Assembly (NCBI RefSeq): GCF_020524005.1
Contig: NZ_JAIVKK010000016.1
Location: forward strand, 1 to 38,684
Length of the DNA: 38,684 nt
Direction of reading: 5' to 3'
Source: Microbulbifer aggregans
GTDB taxonomy: Bacteria; Pseudomonadota; Gammaproteobacteria; Pseudomonadales; Cellvibrionaceae
The position numbers were made by a program, and so were the translations under genes. The notes under the pieces are model-generated. The model was given only the letters and a program-made list of their open reading frames with translations. It was not told the origin of the DNA and searched no databases. Positions 32,397-38,684 of the stretch are shown here, piece by piece; the stretch's first letter is position 1; every line of letters begins with the position of its first letter.

Positions 32397-33311
32397 ATGA
32401 AAAAGGTTATTGGAATTATCACCCTGTGCCTGGGCTCTGCTGCCTGGGCTGAAGTAACCCCAACCAAGGAAGGCCTGCTGCTAGCTGAGATTGAGCCAAA
32501 ACTGAATGCTCAGGAACGGCGCGCCGTAGAAATCGCTCAGGTATGGCGGTCTAACGACTACAGCACCAAGCCGATTGAAGGTGCAGATGGCTCGGTGACC
32601 TACTACTACGGCGACAGCCAGCCAGTTCTGGTGTGCGCTCCGATGGAGATTTGCACCATAAAGCTGGAGCCTGGTGAACAGATCCAACCTGGCGGCCTTC
32701 ATGCTGGAGATAGCATACGCTGGAACATTACTCCCACCGTTATTGGCACCGCCAACAATTTTGAAACCCACATCATTATCAAGCCTGAACAGGTGGGCTT
32801 GGTTTCCAGTTTGTATATCGGCACCAATCGCCGCGCCTACAACATCAAACTGAAAAGCTCCCGCACCAAGTTCATGCCCTGGATGGCTTTTATCTATCCG
32901 CAGAACCTGCAACAAGCTCTGGATAAGTACGATCAGATGGTCGCCGAATATAGATCCAAAGGTTTTATCCCGGCAGCAATGCAAACAGGAGAATCCCATT
33001 CTGGCATCACCCCAGTCCAGTATGGGGCGCATATCGAGAGCCTGAACTTCAACTACAAGATCAAGGGTCGCGCCCACTGGAAGCCTGAGCGGGTCTACAA
33101 CGACGGCGTGCGCACCGTTATCCATATGCCTGCCGCCATGGAAGTAACTGAAGCTCCAAGCCTCCTAGTGATTGACTCCAGCGGCGAGGAAACCCTAGTC
33201 AACTACCGCCTGAAAGATCGCGCCTTTGTTGTTGATCAGATCTTTGATGAGGCCATTTTGGTGGTTGGCGTTGGTCGCGACCAACAAAAAGTAACGATCA
33301 AACGGATTTGA
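32397..33311 (+). CDS. trbG: TrbG/VirB9, 304 aa
   Basis: A signal peptide (MKKVIGIITLCLGSAAWAEV) is followed by a VirB9/TrbG protein: CAPMEICTIKLEPGEQIQPG, HIIIKPEQVGLVSSLYIGTN RR-type strand, and a C-terminal domain with NYKIKGRAHWKPERVYNDG and ETLVNYRLKDRAFVVDQ. It forms the outer-membrane core complex with TrbH and TrbI. Confidence 0.95.
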   Translation: MKKVIGIITLCLGSAAWAEVTPTKEGLLLAEIEPKLNAQERRAVEIAQVWRSNDYSTKPIEGADGSVTYYYGDSQPVLVCAPMEICTIKLEPGEQIQPGGLHAGDSIRWNITPTVIGTANNFETHIIIKPEQVGLVSSLYIGTNRRAYNIKLKSSRTKFMPWMAFIYPQNLQQALDKYDQMVAEYRSKGFIPAAMQTGESHSGITPVQYGAHIESLNFNYKIKGRAHWKPERVYNDGVRTVIHMPAAMEVTEAPSLLVIDSSGEETLVNYRLKDRAFVVDQIFDEAILVVGVGRDQQKVTIKRI

Positions 33312-33321
33312 GGTGCGAACG

Positions 33322-33789
33322 ATGAAAAGGATTATTTTTCTACTGACTTTCGTAATGACCGTGTTGAGTGGCTGCGCTCAACAACAGTACGGCGACTTTG
33401 TTGAAGAGCAGTCTGGGCCGCTATACCACGCTATTGCTCGTGATGTAGTTCGCCACCTAAAGGACAAGTACCTGATAGGTGAAGAAGGGTTTCAAGTAGA
33501 CCCAGAAATTCTAGGCGCGCTCGGCATCGAGATTGACCTGGCACTTCGGCAGGAAGGCTACGCCATTTCAACTACAAACGGCGTCCCGCTCTCCTACGTA
33601 TTTGACCAAGTAGAAACAGACTCTGGCGAAATTTACCGGCTATCCCTGTACATCGGGAATAGCCGCCACAACCGGGCCTACATGGTCAATGAAGCTGGGA
33701 ATGCCATCAGCCATTCTCCCTGGACGGTTATTTACCCCGAACCGGAACAGGGCGGCATCGAGGTACTTGCCCAAGGAGGCCCACGATGA
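33322..33789 (+). CDS. trbH: TrbH-like lipoprotein (VirB7 role), 155 aa
   Basis: The start ATG 33322 gives MKRIIFLLTFVMTVLSGC, a lipoprotein signal with lipobox LSGC; the ORF begins 9 bases earlier at a GTG. It is larger than classical VirB7 and matches the place and type of TrbH between trbG and trbI. It should sit in the outer membrane as part of the core complex. The stop overlaps the trbI start by 4 bases. Confidence 0.85.
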   Translation: MKRIIFLLTFVMTVLSGCAQQQYGDFVEEQSGPLYHAIARDVVRHLKDKYLIGEEGFQVDPEILGALGIEIDLALRQEGYAISTTNGVPLSYVFDQVETDSGEIYRLSLYIGNSRHNRAYMVNEAGNAISHSPWTVIYPEPEQGGIEVLAQGGPR

Positions 33790-35276
33790 GCGAAGCAGCA
33801 CTGGATATCAGAGCAACCCCAAATAGCCTTGGTTCGCTGCCTAAGCCAAAAAGGCTGGGCAAGTTACCCATGATGCTGATCGCCTCCGCTGTCGTGCTGT
33901 TTGTGGTACTGCTGCTGGTGGTAATGGCTTCCCGGCAGGCCCAAATAGACAACAAGAATGCGGCGACCATAGAACCGGAAGAGCGCAAAGCATCTGATGT
34001 GGTCAGTTCTAGGGTGTCTGTACAGGAAATTCTGGCCGATGCTCCAAGCGGCACTATCCCGGAGTACACACCAGAAGCTACCCGCAAGCTGGGCGAGGGG
34101 TCGGTTCTGATACGCGGGGAAGCTCACTCAGCAACCAATGAGGTATCTCTTGCCCAGGAGTCCGTGCCAGTCAACTTCCAAACTACAGGACTTGCAGCGG
34201 GGCAGGGCGGACAAGGGTCACTTGCCTCTGGCGTCAGACCTCTTGAGCAATCTGCGGGACAACTCAGACCTTTAACTGAGCAGGAAGCAGAACGTATTCA
34301 GCAAATGGTAAACCAGCGCATGGAAAGCGCGCTGTTTGCACCTACTACTGTGCAGTTCAACGCTCAATCAATGCAAAACCAATTGCAGGGGGGGCAAAGT
34401 GGATCTCAAGCATCTGTCGATCCTAACCGGGATGTTATGTCTCTCTACCAGCAGCGTATGGCTGAAATTGATGCGGCGCGGCAAGCACTTGGAGGCGGTA
34501 ATGGTAACGGTGGCTATCCTGGCGGTTTAGCAAATGCAGCCGGTATGCCTGGTGTCAGTCCAGCTTCTACGGGTGGTCGAGGCGGATTCGGCCCGCAACC
34601 TACTGGCGACTGGGATCTAGGGGCAGAGCGTGTACCTGGTCAGGCCTTCACACTCAAATCTGGGGGAATGATCCCGGCAGTAATGATCTCGGGCATCAAT
34701 TCTGATTTACCCGGACAGGTGATCGCTCAGGTGAGCCAGAACGTCTACGACACTGCAACAGGTCATGATCTGTTGGTACCGCAAGGTACCCGCCTGTTTG
34801 GCCGCTATGGCTCGGATAATCAAGTAGGAGATACCCGAGTAGCTGTGAAGTGGGATCGCCTCATCTTCCCCGATGGCTCCACCCTGGATCTCAAGGAAAT
34901 GAATGGCTCAGACCAGGAAGGGTATTCAGGGTTTAAGGATCAGGTGAACAATCACTACTTCAAAATCTTTGGTGGAGCAGCGCTGCTCTCTCTGATCTCT
35001 GCCGGCTATCAGATTGCCCTGGGTGATGACGATGATAACCGCAGCGGCTATTCACAAGACGGTCTGAGCGCAAAAGAGCAAATCAGCATACAGATGGCAC
35101 AGCAGATGAATCAGGTGGGATCTGAGCTGATTCGCCGCAATATGCGGATTCAGCCAAGCATTGTTATTCGTCCTGGCTACAAATTCATGATTATGGTCAA
35201 CAAGGATATTACGTTCCGCACACCGTACATGCCCATGGCACTGACTCAGCAAGCCCCGGACGGATACTGGAAGTAA
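33786..35276 (+). CDS. trbI: TrbI/VirB10, 496 aa
   Basis: One N-terminal membrane helix (about 33-53, MLIASAVVLFVVLLLVVMA) is followed by a long linker with a Gly-rich part (GGGNGNGGYPGGLANAAG) and the C-terminal VirB10 beta-barrel domain: GMIPAVMISGINSDLPGQVI, HDLLVPQGTRLFGRYGS, RLIFPDGSTLDL, and IVIRPGYKFMIMVNKDI. It spans both membranes in the core complex. Confidence 0.96.
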   Translation: MSEAALDIRATPNSLGSLPKPKRLGKLPMMLIASAVVLFVVLLLVVMASRQAQIDNKNAATIEPEERKASDVVSSRVSVQEILADAPSGTIPEYTPEATRKLGEGSVLIRGEAHSATNEVSLAQESVPVNFQTTGLAAGQGGQGSLASGVRPLEQSAGQLRPLTEQEAERIQQMVNQRMESALFAPTTVQFNAQSMQNQLQGGQSGSQASVDPNRDVMSLYQQRMAEIDAARQALGGGNGNGGYPGGLANAAGMPGVSPASTGGRGGFGPQPTGDWDLGAERVPGQAFTLKSGGMIPAVMISGINSDLPGQVIAQVSQNVYDTATGHDLLVPQGTRLFGRYGSDNQVGDTRVAVKWDRLIFPDGSTLDLKEMNGSDQEGYSGFKDQVNNHYFKIFGGAALLSLISAGYQIALGDDDDNRSGYSQDGLSAKEQISIQMAQQMNQVGSELIRRNMRIQPSIVIRPGYKFMIMVNKDITFRTPYMPMALTQQAPDGYWK

Positions 35277-35338
35277 CGTGGTAGGCCGCGAGGCCTACCC
35301 ACAATAGATAAATTCTCAATCGACAAAGGAACTGTAAA

Positions 35339-35824
35339 ATGAAAAAAATTCTCTCCGTAATCGCAGGAGTTCTGTTAGCCGGATCGGCTTTGGCCTGCAA
35401 CATCAAGAGTGACGAAAAGCTGGTATGTGAAGCCCTGATCTGCACGGTGGGTATTCTAATTCCAGAGTCCCATTCAGAATGCGTGAAGGTTCAAACTGAG
35501 TTTGCCATCTACCTGGCAACACTGGGCTTTTGGGAAGACCCGCCCACCTGCAAAAACCGCGATATGAACTGTAAGTCTACTGGTAAGGCTAGCACTGCGG
35601 TTGCACCCAGCACTTGCGACTCTCTGGCAGGCAACTCCCAGGACTTTGTGAACTGCCAACTCCAAGTCAGCAAAATGTCTGGCCAATCTTTCAGTTGCTC
35701 ACAGTATTCCGCCAATCCAACGCTCTATGACACCTGCTTAGCCCAGTTCCAGAGCAATGGTGCTGTGGCGAACGATGACGGGGATTATGTCTTTGATCCA
35801 CAAAACCCAATGAATCCTCTGTAA
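35339..35824 (+). CDS. trbM: TrbM-like secreted protein, 161 aa
   Basis: A signal peptide (MKKILSVIAGVLLAGSALAC) precedes a Cys-rich protein with CEALICTVGILIPESHSECV near the N-terminus, the TrbM family signature, and several more Cys pairs. RP4 TrbM follows the mating genes in the same way; its function there is not essential. AAAGGA lies 8 bases before the ATG. The 62-base gap after trbI holds no clear promoter. Confidence 0.85.
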   Translation: MKKILSVIAGVLLAGSALACNIKSDEKLVCEALICTVGILIPESHSECVKVQTEFAIYLATLGFWEDPPTCKNRDMNCKSTGKASTAVAPSTCDSLAGNSQDFVNCQLQVSKMSGQSFSCSQYSANPTLYDTCLAQFQSNGAVANDDGDYVFDPQNPMNPL

Positions 35825-35833
35825 GGGGGCATC

Positions 35834-36067
35834 ATGCTCGTACTGACTCGGCGCCAAAATGAAACCGTAGTGATTGGCGACAATCTGGTTAGGTTCAAGA
35901 TCCTGTCCGTGGAAAGGGATCAGGTAAAAGTGGCGATTTTGGCCGATAAATCGATTTCCATTCACCGAGAAGAGATTTTCGACCAAATCAAGAATGAGAG
36001 CCCGCTTGAGGAAACTGCCCATTTATCAGGAAGAACGATCCTAACCCTGAAGGCTATGCCAGCCTGA
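35834..36067 (+). CDS. csrA: CsrA/RsmA family RNA-binding regulator, 77 aa
   Basis: It starts MLVLTRRQNETVVIGD, with Leu4 and Arg6 in the RNA-contacting first strand, and has SIHREEIFDQI with the Arg (R44 in E. coli numbering) that binds GGA. The C-terminal 20 residues extend beyond the usual 61 aa. CsrA dimers bind GGA motifs near ribosome sites and block or stimulate translation. It begins 9 bases after trbM with AAGGGGG as ribosome site and is the last gene before the terminator, so it is expressed with the trb operon. A feedback on trb translation is plausible and would link mating to plasmid state. Confidence 0.92.
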   Translation: MLVLTRRQNETVVIGDNLVRFKILSVERDQVKVAILADKSISIHREEIFDQIKNESPLEETAHLSGRTILTLKAMPA

Positions 36068-36080
36068 AGGCCCCCCGCTT

Positions 36081-36109
36081 GCCGCTGAATATGTCAGCGG
36101 CTTTTTTTT
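36081..36109 (+). terminator. Intrinsic terminator of the trb-csrA operon
   Basis: An 8-bp perfect stem, GCCGCTGA-ATATG-TCAGCGGC, is followed by eight T (36102-36109). It lies 13 bases after the csrA stop. Confidence 0.95.
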
Positions 36110-36219
36110 GCTAGATAGACCTATAGCAAGCAACATAAGGCCACAGATAGCAATTTTTTGCTTCTTCTTGCATCAATTTGCTACAACCTGCTATTTCCGA
36201 TCCTGCCAGTCCTGGATCA

Positions 36220-36248
36220 TTGACCAATAGAACTAGCAACCTCAAAAT
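36220..36248 (+). promoter_or_regulatory. umuDC promoter
   Basis: TTGACC (36220-36225) and CAAAAT (36243-36248) are 17 bases apart, predicting transcription from about 36255, inside the LexA box and at the umuD ATG itself. The 110 bases between this and the csrA terminator are A+T-rich with repeated TTGCT/AGCAA words and no gene. Confidence 0.5.
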
Positions 36249-36267
36249 ACTGTATATGAATACAGTA
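36248..36267. promoter_or_regulatory. LexA (SOS) box
   Basis: TACTGTATATGAATACAGTA contains CTGT-N8-ACAG and differs from the E. coli consensus TACTGTATATATATACAGTA at only two central positions. LexA bound here would repress umuDC until DNA damage. The umuD ATG lies within it (36256-36258). Confidence 0.95.
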
Positions 36268-36939
36268 TCAGCATACTCCCTAGTGCCCGTTCCTCTACTT
36301 ACCAGTACCGTATCAGCTGGCTTTCCTTCGCCTGCGGCTGCCTATTCGGCCAAGCCTCTTGTCCTGGATGACTGGCTGTGGCCTGCATCAAGCAGCTGTC
36401 ATTTAGTATCCCAGTGCTCCGCTGGGCACACCTACCTAGTGTTAGATAGAGCCCTGAGCCCTATTGCCGGTGATCTGGTGTGGTTTCCCGGCGAGTCTGA
36501 ACCCTTACCGTGGCCAGAGTGTTCCAGCGCTCAAATCGCCTCTGAAGAGGGTGCGCCAGTAGGGTTAGTGGTGTCCGCCTCCGTTCGGCTGTTCCGCCGC
36601 CGTGCAGATCCTGGTATCGCTCCAGATTCCATACACCGATGGATAATCCAGCGTCCGCACTCTACTTACCTGGTGCGCGCCGAAGGTCGCTCCATGCAGG
36701 GCCTCGGCATCCATCACGGTAGCCTTTTGGTGGTGGATCGGGGGGCGGATCTTAGAGATAAAGATATTGTGATAGCGGGCTGCTCAGACGGGTTCCTGGT
36801 GAAGCAATATCGGGAAGCGCCGCAACGCCTGGTGTCCGCACACCCGGAGTACCCCGACATTGTGCTGAGTCGCGCCCCTGAATTTGACCTGGATGGTGTC
36901 GTCATCGCCAGCCTCACCAAATACCGGAGCCCAACATGA
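36256..36939 (+). CDS. umuD: UmuD-like S24 protease with a large insertion, 227 aa
   Basis: The start region VPVPLLTSTVSAGFPSPAA has the Ala21-Gly22 cleavage site of UmuD. The catalytic core has EGRSMQG (Ser146) and DGFLVKQYR (Lys183), with exactly the 37-residue spacing of E. coli Ser60/Lys97. Between cleavage site and core lie about 90 extra residues (about 31-127) that include LSPIAGDLVWFPG and GAPVGLVVSASVRLFRR, which look like a degenerate S24-type fold. UmuD is cut in SOS to form Pol V with UmuC. ATG 36256 lies in the LexA box and at the predicted transcript start, so the mRNA may be leaderless; a GTG at 36283 is the alternative. It overlaps umuC by 4 bases. Confidence 0.85.
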   Translation: MNTVSAYSLVPVPLLTSTVSAGFPSPAAAYSAKPLVLDDWLWPASSSCHLVSQCSAGHTYLVLDRALSPIAGDLVWFPGESEPLPWPECSSAQIASEEGAPVGLVVSASVRLFRRRADPGIAPDSIHRWIIQRPHSTYLVRAEGRSMQGLGIHHGSLLVVDRGADLRDKDIVIAGCSDGFLVKQYREAPQRLVSAHPEYPDIVLSRAPEFDLDGVVIASLTKYRSPT

Positions 36940-38219
36940 ATCGCTGGGACTATAACGGCAAGCAAGTGGCCCTGGTGGACGTCAATAATTTCTACGTCAG
37001 CTGTGAAAGGGCTTTCAACCCAACTATCAGGAAGAAAGCAGTTTGCGTCGTCTCCAACAATGATGGATGTGTTATTGCCCGGTCGGCTGAAGTCAAAGCG
37101 ATGGGAATTAAAATGGGTACACCCCTGTTCCAGATTCGTGGCCTCCTGGCTTCTCGGGGCGTGGAAGTCCGCAGCAGTAACTACACCCTCTACCACGATA
37201 TGTCAGAGCGCTTTATCGATTGCCTGGAACAGTTTTGCCCATCTGTGGAGCAATACAGCATCGACGAATCCTTCCTGCACTTTGAAGGGTTTGGCTCAGG
37301 CCTCGATGCCCACTGTCAAAGATTGATTGCTGCCGTTCGCCAGTGTACAAGTCTCCCTTGTTGCGCGGGTATTGCCCCCACGCGCACGTTGGCAAAAGCT
37401 GCCAATCACTTTGCCAAAACATTGGGCGTACCTGGTGGCGTCCTTCAAATAACCGATGAATACCACAGGCAACAAATACTCCAGCAACTGCCGGTAACAG
37501 AAGTTTGGGGGGTAGGGTCTCGACTCTCCAAGCGACTTGCATGTTTGGGTATCACCACCGCTTGGGATCTATCAGCATCCCATATCCCGACTATGCGAAA
37601 GGCGTTCGGAGTAGTTATGGAGCGGACGGTGCGCGAGCTGCAGGGCATTCCATCCGTAGACCTGGCACCAATGGACAAGCCGAAGGATGAGATAATGTCG
37701 GGTCGAACCTTCGGATCAAAGGTTTCCAGCTATACGGGCCTTATGGCATCTCTCGCGAACCATGTGACTCTCGCTTGTGAAAAACTGAGGGCTCAGAATG
37801 GAGCCACGGGCCGCGTCACCATATCAATACAGCCTACCCGCCAAGGCGACTACAGTAGTCCGAGTGTTTCCGCCTATTCGGAGGTGCGCCCAGCCACCGA
37901 TGATCCACAGACTATCCTGGCGGTTGTTCGGCAATGCCTGGGGGAAATTTATCGGGAAGGTAAAACCTACCGCCGCGCATCCGTGATGCTTTCCAGCATC
38001 GAGACAGCGAACAAGACTCAGAGTGATTTATTCGGTCTAGCGACTGAAGATAGAAGCGGGATCAATCACTGTCTGGAAGCCATCAACCAAAGATTTGGAA
38101 GAGGGGCGGTGACCTTTGCGGCCACCAAGCTCTCGAAGGACTGGGAAATGAAGCGGGAGTACCTGTCTCCGTCCTATACAACGAACGTCAAGGATCTTCC
38201 TATTGCGAAGATTTCTTAG
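36936..38219 (+). CDS. umuC: UmuC-like Y-family DNA polymerase, 427 aa
   Basis: The catalytic acidic residues lie in LVDVNNFYVSCERAF (about 14-28) and QYSIDESFLHF (about 105-115). ARSAEVKAMGIKMGTP is the finger region of Pol V types, and SDLFG (about 362) fits a beta-clamp-binding box. Length is normal (E. coli UmuC 422). With UmuD it would allow replication past lesions and raise mutation rate, as known for plasmid mucAB, impAB and rumAB. Its last 20 bases overlap, tail to tail, the nuclease gene on the other strand. Confidence 0.96.
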   Translation: MNRWDYNGKQVALVDVNNFYVSCERAFNPTIRKKAVCVVSNNDGCVIARSAEVKAMGIKMGTPLFQIRGLLASRGVEVRSSNYTLYHDMSERFIDCLEQFCPSVEQYSIDESFLHFEGFGSGLDAHCQRLIAAVRQCTSLPCCAGIAPTRTLAKAANHFAKTLGVPGGVLQITDEYHRQQILQQLPVTEVWGVGSRLSKRLACLGITTAWDLSASHIPTMRKAFGVVMERTVRELQGIPSVDLAPMDKPKDEIMSGRTFGSKVSSYTGLMASLANHVTLACEKLRAQNGATGRVTISIQPTRQGDYSSPSVSAYSEVRPATDDPQTILAVVRQCLGEIYREGKTYRRASVMLSSIETANKTQSDLFGLATEDRSGINHCLEAINQRFGRGAVTFAATKLSKDWEMKREYLSPSYTTNVKDLPIAKIS

Positions 38220-38684
38220 TGGCCGCGTCACGATATGACCACGGGGAAACAGGGTTTTCCTGAGCCCAAAGCCCTTTCCCCTCTGTCCTGGCAACCTCTT
38301 CAATTCGCTTCAGGTCGGTGTCATGTCCTGCATATTTCTGGCTCCACCAAGCCAAACCGGCGCGGACAAGCTCACGGCTCGCAGAGCGGCCATCTACAAA
38401 AACCTCTCCAACTACGCGGTCATAACTCATTCCGTCATACCGAACGGTTACCTCCTTCCCCAGCAGCATGGCTTCTACAAACTCTTTTGAGGCCCGGCTA
38501 TAGGCTTGAGATTCCCAGCGTCCGGGCGCACCGGCTTCAGGGGCGTCAATCCCATAGAAGCGTATCTTGCGGATAGTCCCGTCAGTGGAACCACTCGACA
38601 CCTGGCGAATAGTGATTGTGTCGCCATCGTAAACCGATATGACGGTTCCGCTGATAAAGGCCGTCCGGGCGTGAACGCCAACGG
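38200..38684 (-). CDS. Thermonuclease (SNase family), main part; N-terminus at 1-156
   Basis: Joined with 156-1 across the circular junction this gives 173 aa. The staphylococcal-nuclease catalytic residues are present at the right spacing: Arg54 and Glu62 in IRFYGIDAPE, and Arg102 in SYDRVVGEVFVDG (R35, E43, R87 in the reference enzyme). EFVEAMLLGKEVTVRYD and SRELVRAGLAWWSQKY are further family segments. With a signal peptide it should degrade DNA or RNA in the periplasm or outside. RP4 carries a nuclease of this family (parB) in its stability region, so a maintenance or DNA-processing role is possible. It ends convergently within umuC. Confidence 0.93.
   Translation of the reverse strand, partial: VGVHARTAFISGTVISVYDGDTITIRQVSSGSTDGTIRKIRFYGIDAPEAGAPGRWESQAYSRASKEFVEAMLLGKEVTVRYDGMSYDRVVGEVFVDGRSASRELVRAGLAWWSQKYAGHDTDLKRIEEVARTEGKGLWAQENPVSPWSYRDAATKKSSQ
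38566..38684. repeat. Terminal redundancy: copy of 1-119
   Basis: All 119 bases are identical to positions 1-119. The nuclease frame continues perfectly when one copy is removed, showing that this is overlap from linearising a circle rather than a biological repeat. Confidence 0.95.

Noticed and set aside
38566..38684. Biological terminal repeat or mobile-element end
   Set aside because: It equals 1-119 exactly and restores one gene when merged, so it is an assembly overlap.

Overview
The window is a complete circular conjugative plasmid that was linearised with a short overlap. The last 119 bases (38566-38684) repeat the first 119 exactly, so the real replicon is 38,565 bp. One gene, a secreted thermonuclease, runs across the join. 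The host is most likely a gammaproteobacterium. The reasons are a near-perfect gamma-type LexA box in front of umuDC, sigma-70-like promoters, moderate G+C, and a transfer system and oriT very close to those of IncP/RP4. I cannot name the genus, and I see no antibiotic-resistance genes.

Layout. (1) 38684/1 to 3784, leftward: an operon of mostly unrecognised small genes, with a DUF4942-type protein, a short tyrosine recombinase and the thermonuclease. (2) 3785-4306: no secure protein gene, but a strong promoter followed about 100 nt later by a terminator, framing a structured RNA of about 130 nt. (3) 4307-8176, leftward: accessory genes (SEC-C zinc protein, BamE-like periplasmic protein, HTH/coiled-coil protein, small HTH repressor with two identical operators). 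(4) 8177-9980: the replicon, with an IncFII/IncW-type RepA, a probable oriV on its downstream side, and upstream a hairpin and terminator that look like an antisense copy-control RNA. (5) 10087-24146: an RP4 Tra1-type DNA-processing region, traC-(small gene)-topB/traE-traF-traG-traI leftward, traJ, oriT, then traK-traL-traM rightward. A zeta-toxin/ParD-like antitoxin pair sits between traJ and traI. (6) 24250-36109, rightward: trbA-like regulator, then trbB-C-D-E-J-K-L-F-G-H-I-M, the gene order of Ti-plasmid trb operons rather than of RP4, ending in a plasmid csrA and a strong terminator. (7) 36220-38219: a LexA-controlled umuDC pair whose UmuD carries a large insertion.

How it works together. 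TraI, TraJ and TraK act at oriT. TraG couples the nicked strand to the Trb type IV channel. TraF probably matures the TrbC pilin. TraC/ArdC supplies priming and possibly anti-restriction, and TopB resolves DNA. The TA pair, the recombinase and controlled replication would keep the plasmid. CsrA may set translation of the trb genes, because the trbB leader carries three GGA motifs around its start. I find no ParA/ParB partition pair, no KorA/KorB control genes, and no VirB1/TrbN transglycosylase.

Most unusual points: the unrecognised RNA at 4161-4293, the UmuD with about 90 extra residues between cleavage site and catalytic core, a TraK-like domain fused in frame to TraL, csrA as last gene of a conjugation operon, and the TA pair with its own promoter inside the transfer operon.
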